Source: Monarcha castaneiventris obscurior (Eukaryota > Chordata > Aves > Passeriformes > Monarchidae). From it: a stretch of DNA of 64,000 nucleotides. This document shows, piece after piece, positions 25,599 through 39,987 of the stretch (position 1 is its first letter; each line of letters starts with the position of its first letter). The stretch spans positions 20,758,501 to 20,822,500 of the forward strand of contig JAMPIT010000379.1 in the NCBI GenBank assembly GCA_026261815.1, in the 5' to 3' direction. The notes under the pieces are model-generated. The model was not told the DNA's origin. It saw only the letters and a program-made list of their open reading frames with translations, and ran no database searches. Position numbers and translations under genes: made by a program.

Positions 25599-28500
25599 GT
25601 AACTGCCTTTAGGGTTATAAAATGGCATAGGGGGTTGGTATTTTAATAAATTAATAAACTACTTCAAAAAATTATTAGAAAGAAAATTAGCCAACCAGAA
25701 AATAGGGAAAAGTTCACGCTATCTTACCTCAGGGATACAAATAAAATTAAGTTAAAATATAATACAAGTAAATAAACTTGCTGAATGCCATGATACAGTA
25801 ATGCCACGATATCCTAGTGTAACTGTGAAGTTTCATCCTGACAAACACACTTATGTCTATGTGCAAAACTATCATTTGACTGAGCTATGTGCAAATCTGC
25901 ACTGTTCATTTTGTGACACTTTGGCAGTATTCAACACCTATTAGCCAGCTGAAAATTGTTGCACAAGTCACAGCTTCTTTATCCTGGGTTTCCCATGATG
26001 CTGCTTTTGAGTGTAGAGAACTGGAATTTTGATGGAATGATACACTCCACTTCCAGAAGCAAATTAGAAAATGAGGAACCCTGGCATTCACCTTGCTAAT
26101 CACTGCTCATTCTCTCAAGAAAAAAAAGGTAGATCTTTATGTAAAGGATTCTGAAGTAAAGGTAATTGTTTCTAAAGCTGGAACCACTAGAGTACGATTA
26201 AAGTAAAAGACTGAGATAAAAGACAAAGAGAGGAGCAAAATACCAAAATGAATAGGTAGCCAAAATCAAGTGTTTTACTAGAGTATGGAACACTTTCTCT
26301 GAATTAAAGGAGCAAGCAAGACAAACATGTAAGAGCAAAATGTGAGTCTGTGACTACTGAGACAAGAATTTGATGTGGAATTGGAAACTGCCCCAAAAAA
26401 GCATGGAGATACAGTGAAATTGTAAGCCACACAATTTTATTGATATTGATGTTTATGCCAATAATAAAAATCATTGTATTTACAGCCACACCATGCCTAA
26501 TTTTTTTATAATTCTACCAAATATATAACCAGCATCAATGACATGTAAACAAATTATTCTTTCTCACATTAGTGAATGAAACCTATAACTTGTGATATAG
26601 GTCCATGACTTTATTTAATAAGATCCATAATTCCTCAAATAATTAACCTTTAAAAACCTGTGACCGGTATGAGTCTTTGTAGACTGTATTTCACCTGAAG
26701 TAAATACTTGTGGCTAAATTGTACCTTTCAAATAAGCTAATATTGGGAAAACTGGTAGATTCTTAAATATGCCATTGTGCTTGAGACCTGTGGAAATCTT
26801 CTGTGTTCATTGTACTTTGTTAGTTCTTTTTTCCAGGATTATTAGGGAAACAGAAAGATGGCAGGTAAATTTAGAGATTAATCCATTAGACTGTACATGC
26901 TTTCCTTTCAAAGTTTATTAATTTTCTTTCCTCTTAGTCAGTTTTAATTTGTCACTAAAACCAAAATGAAATAATTGTGTCAGTGTCTGAGATCTGTTTC
27001 ATAGTCAAGGTTTTAGTGCAGGTATAAAATTGGCTTTTGGATTCTACTGACACTGGTTAAATGATTACGGAGTAACACATGTTGAGTCAAGACTCCTGAC
27101 GTCAAATTAAATCAAAATTAATTCAATCACAGTCTAGTGTTTATGCACACTGGTAACATATCTTGTAAAATAGCTATAAAGCTACTGCATGCAAAATATT
27201 ACAACGAAAAGTAATCATTGCCTTTGGAAACAAATGGCAAGGAATTATAAACAGTGAAATTATTTTGAGTCAGACTCTGAAATACTTTTCCTTCTGGTAA
27301 GTCACTACCTCATTTAAAATATGACTTTACAAAGCACCTGTCTGTCACATTAATATTCCATGCAATGATTAGGCACTAACACTATCAAAGTCATTCTAAC
27401 CTTTCAGAACTCTCTTTGGCTAGTTTCCCACATTAGTCATAAAACCAGTACAAAGTCTAGTTCCATTCAGCCTTTTACAGCTATTAAAAAAATTGGAACA
27501 TTTGATTCACACTCTGACATCCTTACAGAAAAGAGTGCAGGCAGGAGCATTCTCCAGGCTTTTGTAAAGAGTCATCAGATTGAATTCCAAGGCTAATCCA
27601 TATGCATAATGAAAATAACATCTTCCTTTCTGAGGACAGCTATGTAAACAAAAGGATCACATATTTATAATAGACTTTGAAAATAAATAGCAGAGCTGTG
27701 ATACCAAATTCTATTGTTGTAAGTCTTACTGCTGCAGACAGGGACAGATTTTGAAATGCATTTAAACATGAAGACAAGGTGATTAAACCCTAAAGGACGT
27801 TATATTGAGATATCTAACCTTGACAGGAAACAGTGAGTATTAATTTTTACTTGTTTTAGACACCTTAATAACATTATCCAGGGATCTTATATATGGCATA
27901 CCCACATTGGCATTACTAGGCTTACCTTTACTGTTATGAATTAGACATAAAATTAGGAGCTGTTGAAACAAGACTTTAATTTCTAACATGTAAGTGATTT
28001 TAAGATTAATTAAAAATCCATGAAGATTGTGATAAAATTTCCAGTGTCTTCCATGAAATCAAAGCTGAATAAACAAATGAAAATGCAATGTTTGGTCTAA
28101 AAGACAAAACAGAAATATTAATTATTAAAATTATTTGCTTTTTTTACGATCTGTACAAATCATGTTAAATGTATTGCTCTTGTTAGTTTATGCTCTCTGG
28201 GACCACTTTAATTCAGGCATCTGTGTATGCTGTGTGACAATGCTGTTTAGTGATAAAATACTGCCACATAGCATCGCATTTCAGCATCTGACACACCACA
28301 TGCTGGCTAAAATGTTCTGCACTTATTTGTCAGTTGGTGCTTTACTACTGAATTCACCAGAAGTCAACACAAGTAAGGAAGAACAGGTGTCTAACCTCAC
28401 CCGCAGATTTTCTTACTGCTTTGGTGATAATGGACCATTCAGTTGCTGAGTGCAGCAAAAAGAAATAGGACTTTATATAAAACTAGGTCAATATAAAATC

Positions 28501-31500
28501 CATTCAAAAAAGTAGGGAGACCAAGACACAAAATCCTGAAGTGACTGGTTCCAAATTATTCAGGCAGCTCACATTAAAAAAGCAAATAGAAGAACTCATA
28601 CTACTGTAAAGTGTCTGGTCAGCAACTTCAAAAGCCAAGCCTTTGCCATTCTGAAGGCTAAAAAATTGCCAGGTTTTTGAGAAGTTAAAATGTATGGTGG
28701 TTCAAGCACTCTGAAACAGAGACTAACAGATGCTCCTTCCAACTCATCCGAACTCTGTTCCCTTCCCATCACACACACAGCCAAGAGTTCTAGATATATC
28801 TAAGGTACACAAGAAATTACACTAAGATTAAATTAATGTTTTGGTATCAGTCAATCATTTTTATCACTAGAAAGTCCAAATACAACAGAAGTAAAACTTT
28901 GAAGGGAAAACATATTTTCAAGGGAAAATATATTAATCTCATTGAGTTTCTTTCACAAAGATTTGCATAGGCACAAAATAAATAGCATAATATAATAAAA
29001 AATATATTATTAAATAATGATGGTTTGGACCGAGCATTTTTTCCTCTTTTGTTTGTATTATCTGTCAGTGTCTGTTACAAATGGATTTTTTTTTCACCTG
29101 CTTTACTATAGTCTTTAGAGATGAATCACTTTGTTACATTTCCCTGCTGTGGGTAGTAATAATATATAAGTTAAATGACTACTATTATAATGAACTATAA
29201 TAAAGTTCAGAATGACAGAAGACCATTAAAAAAACCTCAACACTAACCATGGGTTCCTCATCATCTATTTTATTATTAAGACCCATCAAATTAATTTTTG
29301 TAACCCACATACATTTCATTAATCACATTGTATGATTTTGTGGTTTGAGGGAAGTTTTCCTCCTTCATATACATGATCTCTCCACTGCATTCCAAAGAAA
29401 TTAAACCCAAAAGATCCAGGACTCCCCTAACTCATTTTTGAAAGCTATGAATACTTCTTATATCAGGGTTACCACAAAGTGTTGACTTAATTTTTCTTTC
29501 TCTTGACCTTCATCTATCGTTGAATTTTTGTGTGGTCTGTGTGGCAAGTCTTCCCTATATGCACCAGCTGAGAATTTTCCTCTGTTGTGGTGAGCTCCTC
29601 AGCAGATGAAGTAATTCAGATTTGCTTTGTTCAACTCAAGCTGTGTAAGAATGCCCTAAAAGGATGTTTTGAGATGAGATTACTTTTTAATCATCTTGAT
29701 GAACTCAAAGCACTCATACAGAACTTTTAGGAACTCTTTTCATTACAGAGTGATGCAAAAATTACAGTTTCTTTCTATTCTATTTTATGTAGTTTACAAA
29801 TCATAATTTAAATTTGGTAAACCAATCAAGTTCATTTCTTTGAGGTAGAATATCTCATCTGTAATCATTAGTGTTCCTGAGACAGGACATCTTCAAATAC
29901 ATAGTTTTTAGACACAACTAAAAGCCACTTCACAAGTAGGTGTTGTAGAAAGAAAATGGCTCCAGTTTCATTGCAAAAGGGTTTTTTGCAGCTTCTCATG
30001 ATATATAAGTAGATGAAAAGAGATTAAGTAGAATCAAGGACCTCCACAGATCTCCATTTAAGAAAAAATGCAGTTTAATATGTTGAACACAATATTGTAA
30101 CACTGAGACTTTTTCTAGCTGGGCCATATTAATAAATGAAGAGCTTAGCTTCCTTCTATTATTTATTTTAAAGATGTTCTGTGGTGCCTTCATCTTTGGA
30201 CAGAAGCCCAGGTTTTCTGGGGCTAATCAGGGAGAGACAGGTGTCGATGCAGCCTCATGTTACATGGTTCAGAGCTTTTCCTGTTTCTCTGCCTCCTAGC
30301 AGGCCTGTCTATATTCTTTCATAATCTCTGAAGTTCAGAATGGAGCTCTGTGCAGTTTGGTAAAATGAGTTTTATTTTTTATTTGAATTGGTAGTAGATT
30401 CCTTCTTTTCTTATGCCTGAGAATAACACCAGCAAAAAAAGAAAAAAAAATAGTTAGCAGTACCAGACAAAATTGTTATATGCTCTAGCTATGAAGAATC
30501 CAGCCTAGCAGCATGAATGTAAGCTCAAATGTACTGTCCAATCACATACTAACACTGGGCACCTCTGACCAGGTTCCTGTTAAGAAGAAATACAGTTTTA
30601 CAGGGCTGCAAAGTCGGTGCTCTGCTCCAAAGCAGCACACTGAGTGCCTGACATCTCTGTGGGGTCAGAGCACAGATGTCAGTCCTCTCCCACTTGGTAG
30701 AACCTTCATTTACATTCTCTAGAAGACACTGGGTTTGTGTGTGAGAATACAGCATTACTATGAGGGACATTATCACAGTCTTCTAATTCAACATCATACC
30801 AAATTATTTATATACAATGCTTTAAATTCATTTTAATTAAGATCTTGAACCACACATTTTATCCCAGTTTAGTTTTATGGTATACTGTGCATATTAAAAG
30901 TTTTTCTTCATTAAGGAATTTTCTTTTCATGTTCTGTGGCAAGTTGGTGAATATTCAAAGAAAGAAATTAATGCTAGGCTGATCACACTTAAAATTTCCT
31001 CTATGTTATCAGTCCTTTTATTAATCTTCCTCTAATTATAGATATAGCTAATGTGTTGTAATATATAATGGATTATATTATATTTTTATGCATATACAGT
31101 TATATATAATTGGCTATTATAGATATAAGTGAAATATATAGAACTCAGTCCGGAAAAGAAATAGACAAACAAAAACTATTTTATTGCTACCAGCCTCCAG
31201 CTTTTGACTTCCTGAGCAAATAGCCCTTCTCTAGAAGGTCTTTTAAAATAAGTCTGCAAGAATAATGAGGAATAGAACAGGTTACAGAGAGAGTTTAATT
31301 TTTATTTTATTTTGGTTATTATCCAAATAAACGCTCTTGGAGTTCAGCCCAGTTGGAACTCTGCAGCAGGATTTATAAAACTCTGACAATGCTGACTTCA
31401 ACCAGGGTTTCTGCTTCTCATTTTTGCAGAGCTTGAGAGCTGATCTTCAGTTTGAACTGCAAATCGTGGAACTTTCAGCCCTCAGTTCAGCACCTCTGCA

Positions 31501-34500
31501 TGACAAGGCTGGTGTGTTCAGCTGAGCCTCCTGTCAGACAGAACCTGAGAGGTTTCATAAGAAATATTTTGCAGTCAATGAACTGCCATTTATTTACAAA
31601 TAGACATTTCATACTAAATATATACTCTTGCTTTTACTCAGAAAAGATAAAACAAAATTAAAGCATATTAAAACCTTCTGTGACTTCCTTCAAGCAGAAG
31701 TAAAATGACCTTTCTTCACTAGCTAAAGGGAGATTAAGATAGTTACCCAATACCACTTTACATTTGAATTAAAGCATCCATGCAAAGCTTTAATGCTCTC
31801 TAGCAAGTGTGTGACGGTTAATTTCTTTTACTTCTCCTGAATGTCCTGTGCCTTTTTGATGTTAATTACTTGTTCCCCCTTTACTAACCTCTTAAAATTT
31901 TTCATTATTTACCAAATTACTTAAATATGTAGTTAATTTAAAGCACACAAACACATCCATTGACACTTCACTTGCCCTTTAGGTTAAACATATACTTTCT
32001 GAATTGTAGCCTAAAAGTGAGTCTGTTCACTCACAAAGGGTGTTTTTGGGGATGTCATAGCTCTGCAAGTTGCTGATCATTCTGCTCTTCTTATGATCAA
32101 AAGACCAATAGTGAATTCTCAAAATTTCTTACAAGTTCTCAGCACCTTGGAGGAACAAATCTACTCTCAATCAGTCAGAAAAATCAAGGTCGATTTACCT
32201 GTGTCTGCCTGCCTTCACAGTTTAAGTAATTTTGTGTTCACAAATCACTGACCTGAATTCATGTGCCTAAAGTGATTGTGAGCACAAATATTAGCTCTTA
32301 TCTAATCACCCAAAGAGTATTTGCACCTGTTATGAATTATGCATGCAGAAATTCAAGCTCAATTATTTGTATATGCAAAGTTGAATACACAAAAAGCCCA
32401 TTTCTTAAAATCTAGGACAAGATGTTAAACCCACTATATTTTTTACACCAAGTACCAGCTTGTCAGAATATTGAATATTTTATGTCTGGGTAAGTGCATA
32501 TGCTTAAAAGTGGCAAAATATGGATTAATACAATATTGTTCACATAAGAACAGGATAATGTTTCTTGCCTGAATTCTGAACATTTTTAATGCATTTAGTA
32601 AACTTATTCAAAGAAGACAACAAACTGTCATTAGAGAGCATAAATTTTTGTATTTGTTTATGTAAATTACTGTGTTTAAAAATAGGACTTTTAAATTGTC
32701 AGTTCAATCAAGATATAAGGAAAAGAGTCAGAAATATTTAAGAAAGTAAAATGGTGAAAATAAATAGAAAAAGTCCCTGAACTATGATAACAAATATTTC
32801 CAAAAGAAATAACATTGACTGAGATGAGCTGAAATCTGCCTTGTTTCCATTGGTCTGCCCGCTACTGCAAATGAACTGTTATAACTGTATGAAACTAGGA
32901 AATTTTTTTTTCCATCATTTCTTTGGTAAGGATGACTGCTATTGAGGTAAGTCAGAAAAATGCCTATTAGCAGGTAAGACTAGGGAAAAGAATCAACTAA
33001 GAGCTCATGTTCTGACAGTTGACAAGGAGAGATCAAGAGGGAAAAAGAATAGAATAAGCAGAGGAGGTGAAGAGACTTACCAGATATCCTACACAGCCCA
33101 TCCAAAAGAAAGTTATTCTAAGAACCAAAAAAACTAAGCAAACAGGGATTCCACATTTCTTGAGCTGTGTAGTTTAATCTTTGATGTTGTCTTTGCATCC
33201 TGTTCAGCTCCCTGCTATAAGTTTACAGCAAGAGCCTGCTAGTGTAAATGATGTGATGAGATTTTAGTAGTGAGAATGAATCTGGCCATTCAGTCTGTGT
33301 TAAAGACTAAGTGAAAAACAGTCTCAAGATAACAACTACCTTCTTTATATTCAGTATGGAAATAGGGTTTTGACTTCAGACATGAGAAGCATAGCTGAAC
33401 AAACATGACCCAGATTCACACTTGTCTGTGCTATGAATTTTGTTTTCCTTGTTGCACAGTGAGCAATCTAAGCTGTTTTAAAAGACCTACTTACAATGAC
33501 TCAAAAATATAGTTGAAAATATTCCAATACTATTTTCTTTCATTATTTGCAGACAAATTACCACCAGAAAAAGTAGTAATTATTTTAAATGTTGAACCAG
33601 CATAGCCTTTAAAAATAAAATATGAAAAAGAATGTATTTTCTTCATATCCTCCCAAATAGTTGTCTGTTTACTGTAAGGACATCTAAGAACTTAAATAGG
33701 AGAGGAAGAATTTAGTCTGTGCTATTTTAAGTTCAGAGAAATCTTTAGGCAAAGCAAAACATCCTAGTAATCACCACAGATGAAACAGAAGTGCTTCAAA
33801 GAAGTAAATTTGCAATTTCGAGTCTCTTTTTCATTTAAGAAAATGTCCTGAAAGTCCTTGAATTTTGACAGTCTTGCATCAGCTAGCTGCCTGCAGCATT
33901 CCCCTGCGGCTGCTCTTCAGATGCTCTCAGGTTGGGATCTATAGTAACACTGCTTCATATCACAAGTGCAAACAGCTTTTCTTGCATATTTATCTCGTTG
34001 CTATCTTGGAAACTGTATGCACAGCACAATAGCTTTTCAAATATTGATGGTATATTCAGTTGTTATCTCCCTTTCAGCTCTCCCTCAAAATGCAGTACAA
34101 ACAATTTCAGCCTTTGCTTATTAGGCTACATACCTGCTTCTTACTTTTCATCGCACATATTCAAAGAAAATAACATTTAAATCAAAAATAGCTGAACAAT
34201 GAATAAATTCTTAAGTCATCTAAAAGATACTGGCCAAATTTTCAAAAGCAAGTGACTACGTATTTCTGAATATATTATATGACTTAATGCAGATTTACCA
34301 GGACAGACTCAATTGGAAATTCACCTCCCAAATCACTTAGCTTATATCATGTTTCTACAGATTGCATGATTATGCAGCCTTTTCCTCCACATCCATTTGG
34401 AGATAGTGCATAACATAGGATCCAGTAAGACACGTTTTTTTTCCATGTCAATCAAGAGTTCCGTTAAGACCCCCAAACATATGTATCTACTGTAATTTGA

Positions 34501-35639
34501 GATAGTATAATAGCTTCCGGTCACTGCAGGTGTTTAGTTGCTGCTCTTAAAGAGCATAAGCATGGGTGTGAGTCCCAAAAATACTGTGTCTACCACCTCT
34601 ATGGAGAGGGGAACATCTCAGGATAGCTTAAATGGCACGTGCTGCCTATGTTTGGACACCTGAATAAAGTTTAATCTCCCTTTATACTCAATGAGTATCT
34701 GGTCAATACAGTAAAGAGTATGGAAAACTATTCACTTCATCCTGCAGTAGATGTGCATTTATTGTTCAGCTGATTATCTGTATACACTCCATTGATTATA
34801 TCAAATACAATCCTAATTTAGACAGTGGTTTACTTGAAGATACTGACAGTGAAGTACAGAATTTGAGAGTTCTATTTCTTAAGATAACCCCCAATGCCTC
34901 AATTTCCATGAGCAAGGACATGTACACTTGCTCTGAGGTGGAGTTCTATGTCCTCATGTATAAACTATGCAGGTATCTAAAAAGGGATTCATGCCCATTG
35001 AAGAGGATAATCTACAAATCCACGCATATTTAGTGCCAAGATTTTACCAATGCATTTAATTTTAACATCCACCTCTAGATTTGTTTTTCTGCTTACTCCA
35101 GACTGCCATAGTCTTGGACACATTTCACGGCTAAGCTTGATTTATAAAATATTTAACATAAATATATAAAGTTTTGAGGGACTGGTCTCCCTGCTACAAG
35201 AGGATAGTTCTCATTATTGGGCAACAGATTATTAAAGCTACACTTCCACAAATAGTACTGTATCTAGCCACTGTCTTGGAAAGCAAAGAACTATAAATTA
35301 GAACCTTCTTAAAATGTGTAGGTCATTCCCTGATCATTATCTTAAATGGGATGAATCTCTCTCCATGAGTGGCTGTTCTTATGGAAGCAGCCTAGATGAC
35401 TGGATAACTAAAGTTTTAGTTATCTGAGGCTGAGTGACTGTTGTGTTGCCCTGTCTGGCAGCTCCCACAAACAGGACAGGAAGAACAAGAGTGAGGAAAC
35501 CCATGGGGCAAAATAAAAGCAGGGAAATCATGCAGCAATTACTGTCACAAGCAAAGCAGACTCAACTCTGGGGAATTTAATTCAATTTAAAGCATTTAAT
35601 TACAGATTTGGGTATTGGAAACAAAGAAGACAAACACTG
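25599..35639. other. Long AT-rich noncoding stretch without recognised repeats
   Basis: About 10 kb in which I name no gene or transposable element. A bZIP-site pair lies at 27083-27104. A plus-strand frame at 28135-28449 (104 codons, hydrophobic N-terminal half, non-ATG start) has no known match. Motif-dense patches near 27590-27640 and 32270-32400 (homeodomain/POU-like TAAT and ATGCAT cores) could be conserved noncoding elements, but only a cross-species alignment could show that. Confidence 0.55.
27083..27104. promoter_or_regulatory. AP-1 site beside a full CRE palindrome
   Basis: TGAGTCA (27083-27089) and TGACGTCA (27097-27104) lie with 7 bases between them, followed by AT-rich TAAT-containing sequence. 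Both are consensus binding sites for bZIP factors (AP-1 and CREB/ATF). Function is inferred only from motif identity. Confidence 0.3.
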
Positions 35640-36180
35640 AAGTACTAAAAGAAGACATCCTTTCTTCCCCTTTCCCCAGCTCACCTTCACTGCAGGCCTC
35701 CCCTCACCTGGTTATCACTGCAGATTATGCTCTTCCTCTTTGGCGAGGTGACATGTGGGGCAGGTGGTTGGGGTCAGGGTATAGAACGTGTCTTCTGCTG
35801 TTCCTTATTCCTTGCTTTGCTTCTGCTCCCTCCTTAATGCTTGTTTCCTCCTCTCTGCTGCGAGTCCTCCATGGTTTACAGCTCCTCTGCAGGAATGGGT
35901 AGCTCCACCATGAAGAACTTCATATGCTGTCATGTCACTGACCCTTTTCGCTAGTGTTTTACCATTCTTTCTTAAATATGTTGATCCAGATGCACCTCCC
36001 ACTAGTCTGAGGGGTTCAGCTGTGCCCTGCTGGGTGGGCTGGCACCATCTGAAACTGGCTGTGTCTGGCACAGAGCAGCTCTTGTTTCCTCACAAAGGCT
36101 GCCCAGCAACCCCCGCTACCTGCACCCTGCCTTTTATACGCAGTGAAGAGAGATGTGTTCCCTCTAAAACAACTTATGAT
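35640..36180 (+). mobile_element. Old, diverged ERVL-associated interspersed repeat (tentative)
   Basis: A GC-richer island in AT-rich flanks. Its order of blocks follows a bird repeat known to me from memory: a pyrimidine-rich TTTCCCCAGCTCACCTTCACTGCAGG-like start, a TTGCTTCTGCTCCCTCCTTAATGC-like block, CCTCCATGG, CTTAAATATGTTGATCCAGATGC, a TGGCACCATCTGAAACTGGCTG-like block and CACAAAGGCTGCCCAGC. Spacing is shorter than in the full repeat, implying internal deletions. I associate it with ERVL internal 3' sequence but cannot confirm the family. The short open frames here (35615-35902, 35932-36207 plus; 35805-36071 minus) are probably by-products of the repeat. Confidence 0.45.
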
Positions 36181-39100
36181 CAGCCTGCAGAGGTGAATCT
36201 GCAGTAGGTCACCCTTCAGATGGTAAAAGGGTCAGCATCATGTTTGTTCCCTGGTGTCTTTGATGCTCTGAGGTGGTGTGTGGTGCCAGTCTGCTCATCA
36301 TCCACTCGGGGAGCAGCCACTTCAGACCATGGGCTTAATCCCTGGCAGCAAAAAGTATCTGGTAAATCTCAGGACAAAACACACTGAGCAACTAGCAAAA
36401 TAGATAGGAGCATTCTTTTTCCTAGTGTTCAACTTCTCCTCTGGCCTTGTTTATCTGTCTTCAATTTTAAAACAAATAACAAATACCTTGTTTAGCAAGA
36501 CTTCCCTGAAGTGGCTGCAGAGCTTTTACTGAGAAGCCCTGAATGAGAGCTCCTGCTGTGCCACCTTGTCTACTGTGGTGGCAATAATTTCAAAAGATTT
36601 CCACAAACTTGTCATGTATGATCTTGATCCTTTCCTGAGCCACACTGACAACCTACACCCAGAATGTTTTTTTCTCACGAGTGTCTTCCACTTTGATCTC
36701 ACAGTTTTAAAAATTTTCCAAGTTGATGTTAAACTTCACTCTTATAATTCTTTTATGTCTGTCTTTGCATGCCTTCTAGCCAGTTTAGCAGGAGTGAATT
36801 AATATGGAACTATTATTATCTTCTACATATAGGCCACACTCAAATGCTTCCCTTAGTGTCGCTTTACTTTAAGCCCTGGGATTTTTTGTCCTCATCTGCA
36901 GGTAGGCATATTCTCTGGAGCTACAGAGCTGCACTGACCACACACAGATACCTGGAAAATTATAAGCAAGTCCAATAGATGCTAAGAGATGTGAATATAA
37001 GGTAAATGCAGAAAGGAAAGTTACAGTATTTAACTTCCTCCAATGCTTGCTGCATTCATTAGAGGGCTGACAAGGAGGCTCCCCACATACCCCTGCTACT
37101 GTCTAAGAGTTAATAGAGCATAACAGCACTGTGGATGCTTTCTTATGCTTTCTTATGCAGAAATACAGGACAGGCACGTGTCAACCATCAGTAATCTATG
37201 AAATTTCTGCCATTAGAAATTCCATATTCCATATCTGCCATTCCATATGGATCCATCTTCCAACTTTCTCTGCAATTTACTCTGACATTTAACAGATGAA
37301 CAAAAGAAATGTTGTGTACAAAATATATCCAATGGTTTGAATACCTTGAGAAAGTGTAAAATTCATAAGCATAGCAATACCATTTTAGATTTTTTGAGGA
37401 AAAAAAATTAGAGTGAACTTCCACCAGTGGAAGGCTAGCAGATATAAGGGAACTGGAAACACGACTTCAAATATAATGTCAAAAATTGAGATACAACATT
37501 TAAAATTAAAGGCTTTATTTTTTTTTTAAGAATAATACTTCAGCAACTATAAGGTGGGTTTTCTGTTTGTTTGATTGTTTGTTTTGTGGGAATACACATT
37601 AAATTAATGAAATTTATATGAAATTAGGGAAAATATTCTCACTATAAGAGGAAAACAGCATCTTTCAGACTATAAAACAGTGGAAATACAAATTATTCAG
37701 TAGTAACTCTTTATTCATTTGATTCTTTGAATTGTAAAATTTATTAGGTTGCTTACTTACTATGCCTGTGTAACTACAGTTTAAATTTATAAGGCTACTT
37801 TGCTTAACCATGCATATACTAAAAGGTATAGGTATTTTCCATTCTCATGCATGTATGTAATTGTGATTATTCAGTTTATCAAGCAAGAAGTGAATCAACA
37901 GTGTCACTAGGTTTGTTTAGGCTGACATATCCTTCCATTGTTACTTTCAAAGTCCAATGGTTTCTGAGCTAAGAGGACAAGAACTTAGACATTCTGGGCA
38001 ATGAAGCAAAAATTGCTTTTTGTCATTAAAACCAGACCATCCTGAAAAAGAATAATTTGCCTTTAATGGATTTTTTCCTTTATACAGGTGTTCACATGCA
38101 TCAAGCTACCTTTAATTTGGGTGGTTTAGGATTTTGCTGAAGCAGAGCAAATATTTACAGTGCTTAACAAAGTGTAGAGCATCGATACGTTTACTGATTC
38201 TCCACTAGAGTTTATACAAAGGGAAGGAATTGTCAGTTTCACTTTGATAATAACAAAACTTGTTATACTTTTCCTTTCTCTGTAGTGGCATCATAACTGC
38301 ATCATTTATTCCGCAATTTCAAAATTGTGACTTGTATTTTGCAGTCTTCACTGTTTGGATTTCAGTACAGCTGTAAATATTTTCTGAATTTGAACAGTAA
38401 TACTCTTTTCAGTTCAAAAAATGGTATTGCAATTCTCCCTCAGAACTGTTAAAATATTTATAAAATGATAGAAAACCATCCATCAAAAAACCTTAATCTC
38501 GCTGTTCACTTGCTTTTGGAATATTAAGGTCAGCCATCACTACTGATACTTTTCAGGAACCCAGAGTCAGAGCAAGAGAGAAAAATACAGATGATATATT
38601 TTGGTAACAAGATTCACTACTTCTTTTCTGTAACTGCAGACATGGAATTTATTTGTGCAAATATGACAGAAGCATAGAAATTAGAGATGCATAACAGGTC
38701 TGTCCCATTGCCACTTTTGGTCTTTCTAGTATGTTTTGATGGTTAATAACTTGCTGTGTTGCCAGTTCTTTGTGGCCCCAGCCTTGACAAGGGGTTCAGA
38801 ATCCCAGCAGCCAGCAAGACAGAAACAAGCCTGTAAGAGTGTGTGTGAGTGGGATGCCCAAATCGTCTGAGTGGGCGATTCCAAAACTGATCTTGGTAAA
38901 TAGGAATACAACCATAAGTCCAACCAAACAGCAACTGGGGAATTAAAAGACCTGTGGGGGAGGAAAAAAAGGTAATCTAAGCAGATATACAAGTGAAAAA
39001 CAATGATAGGTAAAGATGGGAGCAGGGCAACAGTGGCACTGGTGTCACTCTTTCAGACATGGTCCCATGACACAGGGGGCTGTGCCCCCAACCATAGCCA

Positions 39101-39750
39101 CCATCTCCCTCACAGACACCAAGGGGGCACTTGGTGACTGGCACCCTTAAGGGTTTAGGGTATCTCCGCTCTGAGATTATGGGGGCAGCCAGCACACTCA
39201 CATCTCCCCAAGAAGGCAGCACAAGCAAGATGTCCCACAGGCTTGGAGGGCCTGCATCACCCATAGCTTCTGAAGGAGTTCATGTGCATGTATTACTGTG
39301 TTGGGGATCAAAAGAGGGATTAAGATTTATCAGGATTATATAAGGTATTTAGAAAGCACTTTGACATATATTAACATTTACAATATTGTGGTTTATGTGT
39401 CCTATTGCTAATATTGATCCTGAATATACAGTTTGCTGATTCTCAATTAATTACACCTCATTAATAAATCAGTAAAACCACTTGAATCCTGATAAACTAC
39501 ATGACCTGAACAGGTTTTCCATCATGCAGAGACTTGATTTACTAATGAATGTCTAAACTGCGATTAAGCAGCTTGGAAACATGAAAGCTTATCTAGCTGC
39601 ACCCACCACTTTTCTTGCCAGTCTGACAGTTCCTATCTGATTTTAATTGAACTCACATGAAGTGAAAAGTATTCTGCTGGCAGTTCTGCTCCTCTCAGCT
39701 GAGCAGTCGGGGACAGGTTAGAGGGCTGAAAAGACCACATTTTTCAGCTG
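36181..39750. other. Noncoding stretch with a GC-richer patch
   Basis: Mostly AT-rich. The interval 38990-39310 is GC-richer and contains a perfect small hairpin (GGGGGC, TGT loop, GCCCCC; 39075-39089). Open frames on both strands there are short and mutually overlapping. A 10-base unit ATGCTTTCTT is tandemly repeated at 37135-37154. No gene recognised. Confidence 0.5.
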
Positions 39751-39892
39751 TTTTTTGGGGAAGTGGTTTTGGGTTAGTTTTTTGGGTTTGGTGGTTTTTT
39801 TTGTTTGTTTGTTTTGTTTGGTTTTTTGTTTGTTTGTTTGGGGTTTTTTGGGGTTTTTTTTTGTTTTGGTTTTGTTTTGGGGTTTTTTTTTC
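39751..39892 (+). repeat. T/G-rich low-complexity tract
   Basis: About 140 bases made almost wholly of T and G, with TTTG units and G-runs at 39757-39760, 39771-39773, 39784-39786, 39840-39843, 39850-39853 and 39879-39882. It gives long artificial open frames of Phe, Leu, Gly, Val and Cys. It is followed within 100 bases by a pyrimidine tract and an acceptor-like AG. Confidence 0.9.
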
Positions 39893-39987
39893 TGTTATTT
39901 GCTTGCTTGCATTTCAGTGCAAATTTATTTCTTTTTAATTTTGTAGAGCTTTTGGGTTTCTTTTGTTTCTCTTTTTGTTTTTTACAG

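Noticed and set aside
38791..38805. tRNA T-arm-like sequence GGGTTCAGAATCCC
   Set aside because: No A box, anticodon arm or acceptor stem upstream; a short chance match.
39805..39987. N-terminal part of a 160-codon frame
   Set aside because: It is translated T/G low-complexity sequence; only the part after 39988 was kept, as a weak exon candidate.
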